Positions 1-12,792 of a DNA stretch of 64,000 nt are shown one piece after another. Origin of the DNA: Engraulis encrasicolus (lineage: Eukaryota; Chordata; Actinopteri; Clupeiformes; Engraulidae); the NCBI RefSeq assembly GCF_034702125.1, contig NC_085861.1:56035363-56099362 (forward strand), read 5' to 3'. The notes below the pieces were generated by a model that had not been told where the DNA came from, searched no databases, and saw only the letters and a list, made by a program, of their open reading frames with translations. The translations under genes and the position numbers were made by a program. Numbering within the stretch: position 1 is the first letter of the stretch; each line of letters begins with the position of its first letter.

Positions 1-882
1 TAAGAGTGTTAACAATAATCGAACGCTCAGGGCAGGGTACACTAAAGGCACCATCAGTGCCAGGAAGTTAATCCCAAAATCTCGGCAGGACCAGAACGGC
101 ACAACCCGGGAGGAAATTGGGTCATGTGAGATACATTTTGTCCAGCGAGAGGCAGATTCAGGACTCAGGACAAACGCTCGGCTCGAAATCAGTGATAGAG
201 GAGTTAAACCGTTGTCCATGGCGGTGACTCAGAGGTGGCAACCGTATTACTCTGTGGAGGGAATCAGTAATTTTGTCCCGTCTTAGAGCTTCCCCCTGCA
301 ACGTATCCGTGATAGTGCGCAGAGAGGCGGTCAGGGGTTACAGGATTCCGGTCACGAGACCTTACGGAACCGTGATTAGCCGATTTAGCTCCCCTGTCTA
401 CGGGGGGATCCGAAACTCTTTGTTTTTTGGGGAGGACGGCTACCGAAGTAGCCACCTCATTATGCCTTCTCAAGGGGCTCTGTGAAAGCAAGGCATACCG
501 TGTAGTGTGAACAGTGCTTGTCACTGGCATGTACACAGTGTGAAAATCGCACAAGTTTAATACACCAAGGGGGGAAGGGGGATTAACATTCAGAACATCA
601 ACATCAACCTCTGGTTCCACCGGTGTGTCTTCCTCCGCTGAATCGATGCAGCTCTCCTTTTGACCGTTTTAGCACAGACAAGCAGTGGTCCAAGGTGTTA
701 GCATTCATGCGTAGACACCTCTTAAACCTACCGCCGGTGAGCGCCCTTCGGGCGTAGGAGAAGCCGAGGCATACGATGCAGAGGAAGTGTGGGTGCTTTG
801 CGTAGATGGAGAATCCGCAGCCGGAGGGGCAGTCGGGGTAATCCTCTTCTCTTTTCTTTGAGTTCGAAGATGGTGTAGCCAT
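1..882 (-). mobile_element. Degenerate gag-like fragment, probable DIRS-type retroelement
   Basis: Two overlapping minus-strand reading frames (604-882 and 264-620) look like one broken coding region that runs off the window edge. The upstream frame starts MATPSSNSKKREEDYPDCPS and carries a Cys/His cluster (CPSGCGFSIYAKHPHFLC, then CLGFSYARRAL). The spacing resembles the N-terminal gag-like protein of fish DIRS1-type retroelements (C-x-x-C ... DPH-x-x-C-x-x-CLG-x-x-HA-x-x-AL). The second frame continues with a serine- and proline-rich stretch ending YHGYVAGGSS. No reverse transcriptase or tyrosine recombinase is visible because the element is cut by position 1. The family is inferred from one motif, and another LTR-type gag is possible. 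Confidence 0.4.
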
Positions 883-960
883 TGTAAGCTAGGCGGTGTG
901 GCTGGCTAGCTACTTAGCTATGTAGCACGCTAGGCAGACTTAGCAGGACAAGCGGCTAGT

Positions 961-1331
961 GAATAGTTCAAGTTCAAGTTCAAGTAGGTTTTTATTGTCA
1001 ATTTCTTTACATGCACTGGTCATACAAAGAATTTGAAATTACATTTCTTGCTTTCCCATACAGACATAGACTAATCTAGGTAAGGACATAGACAGTATAG
1101 ACATAGACAGTACTTATACATGGACTTAAGACAGTATGGACATAGACAGTGCTCATACAGACAATTTAAAGTGCAAGACTGGACAACAGAAAACTTGTAG
1201 AGGACATACATTAAGAGGTATTGTTGTGCTTTTGTGCTTTTCCTAAAAAGTCCTTTATAGCGTTCTGACATGGTAATAGTAGCATTTTGAAGAAAAATAA
1301 ATATTAAAAAGGTCTGTCAAGTACACCAGCA

Positions 1332-1334
<3 letters not shown>
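961..1334 (-). mobile_element. LINE 3' end fragment with (ACTTGA)n tail
   Basis: A short hexamer array (TTCAAG repeated, 967-987) is followed by TTTTTATTGTCAATTTC and a run of 'catagacagta' units. On the minus strand this reads as a LINE 3' UTR ending in a simple-sequence tail. The same layout, with other tail units, is seen at 13367 and 21476. No coding part is present. Confidence 0.45.
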
Positions 1335-1376
<42 letters not shown>

Positions 1377-1512
1377 TTAGTGCAGGTAGAAGGTGCGGTG
1401 TGCGTCTGTGTGTATGTTCGTGTGTCCGTGTGTGTTTGTGTGTGTGTGTGTGTGTGTGTCAGTGTGTGTCAGTGTGTGTATGTTTGGGTTTAGTGCAGAA
1501 AGTGCAGTGTGC

Positions 1513-1600
<88 letters not shown>
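1335..1600. repeat. (TG)n arrays with interspersed unique segment
   Basis: Two long TG runs (1335-1372 and 1515-1600) with a degenerate TG-rich segment between them. The long Cys/Val open frames across the arrays are translations of the repeat and are not genes. Confidence 0.95.
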
Positions 1601-1602
<2 letters not shown>

Positions 1603-3950
1603 ATGTTTTGAGTTAGTGCAGGTTGAAAGTTCAGTCACAAGTATAGTAGTGCAGGTGGAGTGTTCCGTCGCAGATATGGTGGTGGGGGATGGGGGGGGGT
1701 TGTCAGTGGCCTTGCTGGCTAGAGGCTGACAGTGGAGGGAGAGTGGGTTGAGTGTTCAGCATCTTGATCGCTTGGTGCATTGTGCTGCTCGCCAGCCTGC
1801 GCCAGCCTGCGAATACCACGCGTGTCCTCGGTTCTTCAACGGAATTCCTCTTGAAATGTTGAAGGAGAGCTTCAGAAATACTCATAGAGTAACTTCTTCC
1901 ACTTTTCTTTGGAAGAGAGCCTTCTCTTCTTGACTGGGCGCCCAGAGAAGTCGCACACTTCTAGTAGGACAGTTGAACCCAGTCGGTCGAGCAGTCATCC
2001 GAAGAGAGCTGAAAGTGAGTGTGCGTCTTTGGGACCGCGGTTATAAAGGCGGTGGGCATCCCCACCCTCCGCGTGATTTCAACTTTTCAGGAGGGATTTT
2101 ACTGAGTCTTCGTCACAGGTCGTCAGCCAATGAGCTTCTCCTAGATGGTGACTGATTCTTACGAATAAGAACCCACTCAGCTTATTTCAGCCGGCCAAAA
2201 AAGCGAGGGCTGGTTTTCGAGCTGTGTCTTGCTGTGTCGTACCGTACCTGCATAATGATAAAGCAACATATGGCAGCCAAATCATGCTGTGCCGAGCTGT
2301 ACTGAGTAGAAAACATGCAATGGAAAAGGGCCTATAGAGTCTTATCATTGCTATTGTTTGTTTAACGCAGTGTATGCAAAATTTCTGGCTGCCTTACTAA
2401 CTACAGACATTGTTGGGGGATTATTGTCACATGCTTCATGCTTCGTCAAGCAGTTGTAGATGATGGGCCACAGTACATTGTGACAAAAAAGGAACTTTCC
2501 AAAAGGGCATTTTTGTCAAGTAGGGCAAATAGGCAGGTGCTTTAGCACCACCTCATCCCTATCTGTGCATGTCTATGTTTTAATGCCAATTTGTGAAATA
2601 GATAAAAGTGAACATTGGAATTTTGACTCATCAATATCTTAAAGAAGGCAGAAACTGTTGTCACTGTCAGCAAGACAGCCTCTGGAAGTATTTCATATAT
2701 ACATTACTAAATTGTTTGGAAGCTGTGGCAGACAAAAGAAAAGCACCACAGAGAGTAGTGCGTATCAAGGGTGTCGCACAGGGGGGTAAAGTGTGACTGA
2801 GTTACCAGGGCCCCATGAATATAGAGGGCCCACACAGTGTCAGAGATATTATCACTGGGGGGGGTCCCATTGGAGTTGATTGTACATAGGGCCGGCCCAC
2901 CATTTGCTGCTACGCCCCTGGTGCGCACACACAACTTACTACTTTTAAGGAGCAAATGTTGTTGCAATGCCAATATAAAGACATGCAATAATAATGGAGT
3001 TATGTGAAGAGGATGGCACTGAAAACAATGCAACATCACAGAAAGTTACATTATGAATACTGTTATTTGTTTTAATGTGGATTATTTGTAACACATATCC
3101 ATCAGTTATTCATTCAATTCCATCAACAGTAGATAAAGCAGTCAGTGATGCTTTGATGTGATATTATCTTTGAAGACAGGAGGGTGTACGCTGACATGAT
3201 CCAGTGAAAAGCCTGCCATACTCAAAGAAAAACAAACAAACAAATAAAACATAGAGAATGTACCGGCCTCGGTAGTATTATTGTTGCCCTGCATGATTGA
3301 AGTGGGGACATTTTTTTTCTTTCTTGGTTTTTATTTAGCATTACAGTCTACAACAAGGCTCTGTACATTTTGTATATTTCCACATTTTTCTCTCTTCCTG
3401 CTCATGAAGCCATGTCCAGAGGGATCGCAAAGTTCTGTCTCCTTTGGTGTAAATCTAACAGTGTTTTGGAAGAATTGATTTTTAAGACCATTCCAAAATG
3501 TGTTGCTGTTTCCTGGCAGGGGGCATTTCCATTGCTTTAACAAAAAAGGAACAGTGAGAGGCAAAGAACAAGTCATGGACTGGAAAAACAGAAGTAAAGG
3601 ATGTGTGCATCTTTCATATAAAACACATTTCCCATACTTTAAACACATTTTAAAAACTTGTGGGTTTATTCTTTCTTTAAAAAAATGTGTCAACGGGGCT
3701 GCTATGTTGAATTTACAAAATGGGTCAAATGATCCAGAGAAGAAAGCTTGATTCAATTCTGTATAATAAGCAATAATAGTATTAGTGTTAGTATTAGTAT
3801 TAGTAATAGTATAGTAAAAGGAGATACAGAAAACTATTTACATCCTTTTTGGGCTTTTAAAAGGAAGATATACATTTATGTATTTTTTCCATGTGGGAGT
3901 AGGTCTGGCAGTGGTAGGCTATGCGCGTAGATTAAGTAGGCCTATTAAGT
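1601..3950. other. Intergenic, old repeats, no gene seen
   Basis: No reading frame here has splice context or recognisable protein content. 2187-2330 holds a dispersed repeat (core GAGCTGTACTGAGTAGAAAA) that recurs in diverged form at 49512-49572. 2803-2930 contains GGGCCC-rich repeat text similar to 28990-29110. 3776-3830 is a short degenerate ATTAGT array. Confidence 0.5.
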
Positions 3951-3951
3951 A

Positions 3952-5234
3952 CAGTATGTCACATGTGAGTACACCCCTCACATTTTTCCAGATTTGTGAG
4001 TATATCTTTTCATAGGAGAGCATTAAAGAAATTTCACTTTGACACAATGATTAGTGACCTTTTAACAACATATTGTAGCGCCGAGCGGTAGCCACTTCAA
4101 AAAGGATTTCGGAGGCAGCAGATACAGTGTAGCGTTTTCTTTATTGCCCTGCTCTCTCACAGAGTAAAACGGGCAAAAGGAGGTGTCCCACAGAAAATAA
4201 TAAACACTACTCAGTCTTCACTAATCTAAAAACACTCGTACCCACTCGCACACGTCTACTCTCAAATTAGTTTCTCTCAGCTCTGCCTAACCATTATGAA
4301 CGTTATCGATAACTTGTCAATCACCCCGCCCCTTATCAATACCCATCCTATCAAATTCCTTAACTATTCCTGCCTGGACACCTCCCCCCGATCAAAACCC
4401 ATCTCAAAACTGATTGACATACTCACAGAATTCTAGAAGACGCACAAGAGAGTGGGAAACAACATTCTTGTGCACAGACACACGCACATTCACACATTCA
4501 CACATACAGATAGACAGAGGGGGAATCCTATGGGGAAACACACACACACAGTCCACTCAAGGGGCTCGGCGCTACAATATATAACCACTTACACTTCACT
4601 CAGAAAAAAATCAAAATACAGCCATTAATGTTTGAACATTGCCCACAAAAGTGAGCACACCCCAGATTAAAATCCGGTAGAGAAGGGGCCGTGTTGGCTA
4701 GAATCGTCTCGAAATTAAAAGGGATTAAAAGGGAGGTCATCGGTGTGCGTGTCAACCTTTCTTAACATTGAAATTTTACATTTTGAATCTGCACCTGGCT
4801 TAAATAGATTGGTTTGGGATTTGAATGCAATCCTATTTATATGGAGAGTATCATTATCTGCTTCAGTAGTCACAGTGCATGATGTTGACATGCATGTTTC
4901 TTTTAGGTGTAATTCAGATTTCCAATGTTGACAGCATTCATGCATCCCCAAACCATGTCAGTCCCACTACCATGCTTGACTATTGAGAGGATAAACTTTT
5001 TTTGTAAAACTCACTTGTTTGCCATCACACATGCTTGACACCATCTAAAGCAAATTTGTTTATCTTGGCCTCAAGAGAGATGAACAGACGAAGGATATGG
5101 ATCACTGGAACCATGTCGTGTGGTCTGAAGAGACCAAGATAAACAAATTTGCTTTAGATGGTGTCAAGCATGTGTGGTGGTAAACAAGTGAGTTTTACAA
5201 AACAAAGTTTATCCTCTCAATGGTCAATAGTAAC
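3952..5234. mobile_element. Tc1/mariner remnant (copy 1), interrupted by a 503-bp insert
   Basis: The left end has a Tc1-type terminal repeat (CAGTATGTCAC..GTGAGTACACCCCTCAC). Near the right side, 5112-5182 translates as VVWSEETKINKFALDGVKHV, the region around the second catalytic aspartate of Tc1 transposases; here the usual SDETK reads SEETK. The same segment also occurs inverted at about 4977-5063, giving a hairpin with arms of about 90 bp. A related copy lies inverted at 56400-57095. The element is split at 4074-4576 by another insertion. It is not functional. Confidence 0.65.
4074..4576. mobile_element. Solo-LTR-like or MITE insertion inside a Tc1 remnant
   Basis: This 503-bp block begins TGTAGCGCCGAGC and ends GCTCGGCGCTACA, a perfect 13-bp terminal inverted repeat with TG..CA ends. 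It is flanked by ATAT on both sides, consistent with a 4-bp target-site duplication. The related Tc1 copy at 56945-56998 (inverted) runs through the same point uninterrupted and so supplies an empty site. TG..CA ends and a 4-bp duplication fit a solo LTR; the long inverted repeat also allows a DNA transposon. Confidence 0.65.
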
Positions 5235-6415
5235 ATGGGATGTCAATTTCACATCACTGTGGAGGATTTTTTGCCACCTCTTCTTTGCATGATTGTTTTA
5301 AAGAGGAAGGTTTCCACGCATGAACACAAATGAATGGTTACAAATGGGTGGCTGGACATTATCCTTCAGAATTCAAGAAGAATTCATGTTTACTTCAATC
5401 ATAACTGGTCATCCATGTCCCAAGGCAACAAAACATCCCCAAACCATGAAACTACCACCATGTTTCACTTTTGACATGCCGTTGTTTTTATCAAATGCAG
5501 TGTTCATTTCACACCAGATGTTACAGGAGGCTCTCCTTTCAAGGAGCTCAACTTTTGTGTCATCTGTCTGCAGAATGTTTTCTCAGAAGCTTTGTTTTCA
5601 TTGTCAATTGTGTTTTTAGCAAATTTGAAATCAGCCTCTGAAATCACTCTCCTTGTCATAGGGGGCTTTGGAACTCTGACATGCATGCAACTGTTTGTCT
5701 CGTCTCTTTCTCATGGTTGAGTCCTGAATACTTCCATTTTATGAGGTAAACACCTCCAGTTGGTAAGATGTTGTTCGGTGTTCCTTTGTGAACTCTTGGA
5801 TCCACCGTCACTCTCTTCTTGGGGTAATTTTAGTGTGCCAGCCACTCTTAGAAATGTTCACCACTACCATGCCTTTTCCATTTGTGGATGGCTCTTACAT
5901 CAGGACCATATTAAGACACTGTGATGCATACAGGCCTACCTTGCAGGTGTCCCCTTTATGAACTGTATTTGTAAAGTTTGTGTCATGTGGTGCCCCCTAA
6001 CTGGCTGGAAGTGGTTGGTGGCCCTGGGCACTGTTCCAGTCTGGCCCTTATGGATGATCTGGCCCTGCTCACCATGGTAATCAATTATCTTGATTTGAAA
6101 GGCCTGGTAGCAACCAGATTTGGGCAGCTGTGGAATATAACTCAGTTGTGCTAAATAATATGATTAATCACTGATACCTCTTCATATAACAAAGAGGCAA
6201 TTACTTTATTGCACATGCCCATGCAGGTTTTATGGCATTATTCTCTTGAAATGAAACAAATGAAATAATTACTAAAAACTGCATTTTACGTTTGCTTGGG
6301 TCATCCTTGTTTAATGTTTCAATTTCTTTGGTGATCTGAACATGTTAAGTGTGTCAAATGTGCAAAAAAGTGAAAAATCAGTAAGGGAGCAAATACTTTC
6401 GTTCAGCACTTTAGC
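5235..6415 (-). mobile_element. Degenerate Tc1/mariner transposon
   Basis: Read on the minus strand, 5400-5620 encodes broken Tc1 transposase text: DDTKVELLERRASCNIW, then VKHGGSFMVWGCF, which matches the conserved VKHGGGSVMVWGCF block before the last catalytic residues. Near 6381-6412 is the Tc1-type terminal motif AATCAGTAAGGGAGCAAATA. Stops and frameshifts are frequent. Confidence 0.65.
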
Positions 6416-6426
6416 AGTGCATTACT

Positions 6427-6657
6427 GGGGGACCCGTGGCCTAATGGTTAAGAAGATGGACTTTAGATCAGAGGGTTGCAGGTTTGAATCCCACCCTTTC
6501 ACTCCTTACCTCACTCCATGGCTGAAGAGCCCTTGAGCAAGGCACTTACAACCCCACACTGCTCCAGGAACTTGTAACCAATATGCTATAATCAAAATAA
6601 CGGAAAGGCGCTTTGGATAAAAGCGACAGCAATGAGTACTGTAATGTAATGTAAGGA
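6427..6657 (+). mobile_element. tRNA-derived SINE (V-SINE-like)
   Basis: The head is tRNA-like, with an A-box (TGGCCTAATGG) and a B-box (GGTTTGAATCC). A body follows (GAGCAAGGCACTT..CCCACACTGCTCCAGG), then the fish SINE/LINE tail GGCGCTTTGGATAAAAGCG and a TGTAATGTAA end. A partial second copy of the body is at 48396-48478. The tail resembles the 3' end of LINE fragments in this window (11125-11569, 43613-44138). Confidence 0.8.
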
Positions 6658-7954
6658 ATTGCTGCAAATTGGGCATAGCTTTGTCGCCCGTAACAGTCCT
6701 ACAGTTTATCCAGATGCCAGCCTCACTGCGAACATCTGCTGACTACAATCAGGAAGCTGCAAAGAGGTAGCACCTTATGACTTTGACTTTTTAACTCCAC
6801 TATTTGAGTAATTTGACTCTCTCCACAGTGCTGAATCTGGAGTTAGATAAGTTGCCTTGACATCCCTTTTTTTTACTGTGGAACCTTCATTTTAAAATAG
6901 CAAAAAAGCCATAGCAATTTAACAGCGCTAATGTCTTGAGCTCATATACACCAAAGTGTGCATAGATGAGAACAACATGTGATAATACAGAATTGTTTTT
7001 AGTGTTTAATACATCATAATAAAAGTTAAACACACGTCTATGCGGCCCGAAGACAGTGGTTAGTGCATTACTGTCACAAAGCACAGTGTTAAGTTTCCAG
7101 GAAGATAAGGGAAGTTATATTAAGGCCTATATTAGTGTGAGCAATGGACCTTAAAATGCAGATATTGTACAGATGCATCAGTTTCCAACATACCCTGGGA
7201 GAGATCACAGGGGGTTAGAAGACCTAATTCATCAAATAATTCAATTTATTTTATTTAATTTATCAAAGAACTGAGTCTATTGCTGTTGTACTTTACAAAT
7301 TGTAAATCTCATTGTCAATGTCATCATTCCCAAACCTCCACAGTTGTTTTGGTATAATGCAAATATACTGTATGTAGTTGCTTTGGACAAAGCCGCTATA
7401 GCAGGCGTAGAGAAGCTTAACTCCCGGAGAGTAAGTGGCCATCCAGTTGACAGTGATTTAGATAAAGTGCTTATTTCAACCTATCGTAGGTCCCAGCAGG
7501 GCGTGCCAAATTAATGAGTTCATGGCCCAAGCCCAGAGTGATCCATTACTTCCTCTAATTATAAATAATAATCCTGACTATCACACTGCTTAGCAGCTGT
7601 AGACAGAGATTGATAGATGAGCATGATTCATAATTTTAAAATCATAACTCGTTATGGAGGCAGTTGTTTGCTGCAGTGTCAATTTCAAACATTTTCAAAC
7701 AAAATTGTGAAACAAATTGTAGAGAAAAGACACTCAGTGTGCTTCAATTATGTTGGAACACATAGGGAAGGAATACAAGAATTACATTCAAGCATGATTT
7801 AAAAAATAAATATATAGGCCTACAGTATATACTGTATATGCCGATACACAGACCCATCAACATTTTTTATCCCCCCTTGGTGTATTTGCTCTGACTACGT
7901 AGTCTGACCTTTGACCTGATGTGCAGTACATTATTGGAAATTACACAAGGTAGG
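6658..7954. other. Intergenic, no feature recognised
   Basis: AT-rich sequence with scattered short frames and no splice context. I see no gene or clear repeat family here. Confidence 0.4.
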
Positions 7955-8105
7955 CCTAGATTGGCCCAGCTGTGGCTGGGTAGCTATGCGGGCTATCAGG
8001 ATTCGATTCCCAACCCAAGGTAATTTCCCGATCCTCCCCCATCTCTCTCCCATTCACTTCCTCCTGTCCCACTCTTCACTGCCCTGTCTAAATAAAGTTG
8101 AGATT
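7955..8105 (+). mobile_element. tRNA-like SINE with AATAAA end
   Basis: GGATTCGATTCCCAACCC (B-box-like) is followed by the pyrimidine-rich body TTTCCCGATCCTCCCCCATC and terminates at CTAAATAAAGTTGA. The A-box is degenerate. Confidence 0.5.
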
Positions 8106-8222
8106 TATAGAAATGTAATGTGTTTTGGAACATTAGATAGGCCTACATTCTATCAATCAAATAGACAAAAGAAAGTCCACATCTTAACCCCTTAGCTTAA
8201 AGCTTCTGTTAAAAACATATCG

Positions 8223-9180
<958 letters not shown>

Positions 9181-10253
9181 TAAGTATTAATCGGTTACTT
9201 ACTACACATGCCTTGTCATCAATGTTGTTATGATGTTGTTGAGTGTTTTCAGCAAAGAGTGAAAAGCCCATCAACAGGCCCATCTGCAGTAAGAGGCTAC
9301 ACTAGGATATGTAAAAGTATAATATAAAAAGGTCAGGATTTATGAAGAGTTCCCATGCAAACATGTCCCAGTTTTGCATATTTCTTTGACCAGGAGTGTA
9401 ATCATACATTGAGATAGGGAGCATGTAACATAGGCTTTTAATCAAAGAATAGTGTTTTAGTGACTATGATGGTAATGAACGAAGTACAGCAGTTTGTATT
9501 GAGAGCACAGTCAACAACAGGAAGTTAGTGGCAAAAGGTCCCAAAAAGAACATGCTACTTTCGGATAGTACAGATAGACTAGTATAGGATACTGCACCAT
9601 CTCAGAGTCTGACAAATGCACTTCAATTAATCTGTGCAATGATTGGTCAGCAAAGGCTCATATACGCTTGGAATGTTGATTTCTTGATTAACATTGATCT
9701 TGTAGGGACTATGTATGTTGAATTTTGGAGAAGCACGGCATAAACATACAACACACGTTTGTAAAAATATGTTTTCTATCCCAGAGAACACACCAACAAT
9801 TGATACAAATGTGAACATGTCTCCAGAAAAATCAAATCTTCTCTTGGCAAGTTTTTTTTTCCTGGTTTGAGATCGGTCTGTCAGCCAAAATGTATGCTAC
9901 ATGTGATCATTTCCATCAGCAGAGCGGTCCAAAGCGGTCAAGAGTGACTTATCTCAGTCACTAATGTGACTTATGACTCATTAAAGCATTGAGACTGACT
10001 CGTCGTGAAGGTGATCAATTAACCTGAAAATGCTATTTTGTGCCCCTTAGTTTAATGAAACAGTGACGTGCATATTTCAACATGTAACATGACTTATGGA
10101 CCTACGTATATTATTTTTATTTCAATTATGCAGATGCTGCAGCCACATTTGTCCGGTTGTTTTAAAATGTCTCCATTGTAGTTTATGTGTCGGTTCTACA
10201 AAGTTAAGACAGTCAGAACCACAAGAAGAAAAAATATCACACTTGGACACTGC
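9181..10253. other. Intergenic, no feature recognised
   Basis: No coding signal or recognisable repeat. Frames are short and AT-rich. Confidence 0.4.
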
Positions 10254-10540
10254 AGTCATGGGTAAGCAGTTAGGGTGTCAGACTTGCATCCCAAAGCTTG
10301 CTGGTTCGACTCCCAACCCGCCAGGTTGGTGGGGGGAGTAATAAACCAGTGCTCTGCCCCCATCCTCCTCCATGACTGAGGTACCCTGAGCATACCGTCC
10401 TGCGCACTGCTCCCTTGGGGCGCCATTGGGGGCTGGCCCCTTGCACGGATGAGGCATAAATGTAATTTCGTTGCGTGCAGTGTGCAGTGAACACTTGCTG
10501 TGGAGTGTTGTGTCACAATGACAATGGGAGTTGGAGTTTC
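10254..10540 (+). mobile_element. tRNA-derived SINE
   Basis: TGGGTAAGCAGTTAGGGTGTC (A-box region) and TGGTTCGACTCCCAACCC (B-box) form a tRNA-like head. The body (GCGCCATTGGGG..GTAATTTCGTTGC) ends in a TGACAATGGGAGTTGG segment. A second copy of the head is at 55102-55230. The lack of a mature tRNA fold and the long body argue against a real tRNA gene. Confidence 0.7.
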
Positions 10541-10838
10541 TCAGTTGGGCTTTCACACTTTTCACTTTCATATAAAGATCTGTCGATGAGCTCATGTCGA
10601 CTTCCTGAGAACTATTACAACTTTTACACTTAGCCTATGTAGCAAAACTAAAACAGTGCTTATGATGTGAGAACGCTTAGAACCAGAAGAAGAGGAGGCT
10701 TTTGAGCCAGCTAAAATGACGCTCAGGTGGCTCCAAAAAGCAGCTTTGGAAGTTGAGAGTTGCAAAAGGGTATCACAAAGGCTACACTACATTGGCAAAT
10801 GTATTCGCTAACCTGCTTTGACTCACATAATAATGGAC
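10541..10838. other. Intergenic, nothing recognised
   Basis: No gene or repeat boundary could be identified in this stretch. Confidence 0.4.
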
Positions 10839-11638
10839 TTAAATGTTCACTGTGCAGGATTGATGAGACCAGAGTAGGTATTGCAACTAAGCTGCTCATT
10901 ACAATGTGCTGCCTATTGCCAAATGTTATCTTTTTCATTAATATTTACTTATATTAATAAACTGAAATTTTCTAGTATGGCCAAGGTACAGTAAGTTTTG
11001 CAGCTAGAATGTCTATTTCTGGACATTCTAAATGGTGGGCATGGAGAAGACCCCCCTTTTCAAGTATTAAAAGTGCAACTTAGAATTTGAGTGTGATAAT
11101 TATATTCATGAAAAAGGTAATATTACATTACATTGCATTTGGCAGACGCTTTATAACCAAAGCGACTTTTAAAAGAGGACATAATCAAGCCAACATCAAG
11201 CAAATACAAAGTGCACCGGAAATATACAGAACAACAAGTGCAGTTGCAAAGAGGGGTTCATTTTTTTAACGTTTTTTTTTAAAGAGTAGGCCTAAATAAG
11301 GAGTAAATAACGAGTACACACACAACACACACACAAACACATACAGACACTCACACACCACACAAACACACACACACAAACTAAACTAAACATCATGTCA
11401 AGAGTCTGCCCTGGGGCTAGGCCAGCTCAAGCATTAGTCTAGTAGCTCCTCTCGGAAGAGGAAGGCCTTTAGTTGTTTCTTGAAGGCGGCAAGAGATGTG
11501 CTTAGTCTTGCTGCCTCTGGGAGACCGTTCCACCACTTGGGTACAACAACAGAGAACAATCTTGACTGGAATATTTGTGAATGGACAGCATACATTCTGG
11601 AAATACACTACTAAAAATATTACACAGCGCACCTTTAA
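10839..11638 (+). mobile_element. TTAA-flanked MITE, copy A, split by a LINE fragment
   Basis: The outer ends carry TTAA (10839-10842 and 11635-11638) and the family terminal repeat (CACTGTG.. / ..CACAGCGCACC). The internal text (CTGCTCATT, TTTTCTAGTATGGCC, AGAAGACCCCCCTT) matches copy C at 53934-54304. Copy A is interrupted at 11125-11569. TTAA target sites fit piggyBac- or Kolobok-type non-autonomous elements. Confidence 0.75.
11125..11569 (-). mobile_element. LINE 3' fragment inserted in MITE copy A
   Basis: It is flanked by AATATT on both sides (11119-11124 and 11570-11575), a 6-bp target-site duplication. On the minus strand it encodes the truncated C-terminus of a LINE protein (related frame at 43824-44138) and ends with a tail reading CTTTGGTTATAAAGCGTCTG then CCAAATGCAATGTAATG. 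The same 3' tail type appears in the SINE at 6427. Confidence 0.75.
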
Positions 11639-12024
11639 CTGCCATCCCATCCCCATACTGGTCAATTGGATGGCAGTATTTTGAAGACAATGCTCTCAAA
11701 ACCAGAACCTTATTCTCTTGTCAGTGACTGGCAGTTTTCTACCTATTTGTCATGACACCTGTTATCACAGGGTGTTGTGTCTGGATCTGTGTTTAATCAT
11801 ATCTGATGTATTCCTGTATATTAATCTTTTTTTTAAGTCTGGCATGACATTGCATCTGCCATTCTAGCCTCTGTTCTTGGTCTGGAATATTCTTTCAATT
11901 ATCTTCTCATATTGTTTGACATATAGCGCCATCTAGTGGGTGTAAAGCTAAACAATTTATTCTGGTGGCTAATTAATACCAAAACTATTTTGTAGCAAAC
12001 AGTTAGTTCACGTACACTTTACAG
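11639..12024. other. Intergenic, nothing recognised
   Basis: No gene or repeat recognised. Confidence 0.4.
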
Positions 12025-12327
12025 CAGGGGTGGGGAACATTTTTCATCCGAAGGGCGACTTCAAATTCGTCCGAGAGCTGCAAAAGTCCTCAGAGGGCCG
12101 TACAATTGACACAAACCAGGATTTCCCCTTGCACTTCAGGCCTATAGGCCTATTGAAGGTAGCCACCTTTAAATCAGACCCCACTTTCTCTAGGTCCCCT
12201 GAATATAACTTAACTTCTAAGATTCATTTACAAAATATGTCATATTTCATGTGATGCTGCATAACATTAAAATTATCTCGGGGCCCGGATAAAACGGCAA
12301 GCGGCCCTCGAGACATCCCCACCCCTG
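12025..12327. mobile_element. hAT-type MITE with 8-bp target-site duplication
   Basis: The ends are CAGGGGTGGGGAACA and ..ATCCCCACCCCTG. The flanks are CTTTACAG at 12017-12024 and 12328-12335, a perfect 8-bp duplication as made by hAT transposases. The 303-bp interior has no transposase. A related but distinct element is at 54636-54989. Confidence 0.9.
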
Positions 12328-12399
12328 CTTTACAGAATCAGTAGTAGGCCTATACAATGTGGCAACCAGATGTTGTTTTTATTTCAGTGCACATAGCAG

Positions 12400-12400
<1 letters not shown>

Positions 12401-12444
<44 letters not shown>

Positions 12445-12453
12445 TAATAATAG
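12401..12453. repeat. (AAT)n microsatellite
   Basis: AAT units with interspersed GATAAT variants, about 340 bp upstream of the crppa start codon. Confidence 0.9.
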
Positions 12454-12792
12454 ACCTAGGCCTACATTTAGGCCTATAGGCTATGCCTTGTAGGTGGGAT
12501 GTGTTAGGGTCTTGTGTTACTTCCTTGTTGCACATTCAAGTTGAACAGAGGTATGTGGACGGATGACGGCGAGAGCATGCTTTTTAAATCACTGCTGCAA
12601 GGTTTGTGGAAAAATTGGTCCTGAAATGGCACTTTTATTTTGACAGATTATTATAAGGTGGTCATATCCGGTAGGCTGTGGCGACTAGCGGCTGTAAGTG
12701 ACTGTCACAGAACACAACTTGACTGTAATAAACTATGAGTAGTGGAGTAGCCGCCGCGTGAGCTTTGAAAGTATTTAAAACACTGAAATGAA

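Noticed and set aside
1337..1729. Long Cys/Val and His/Thr open frames over TG/CA arrays (also 8847-9059, 43058-43414, 44561-45173, 50661-50849)
   Set aside because: They are translations of dinucleotide repeats, open in several frames on both strands, with no splice or codon-usage support.
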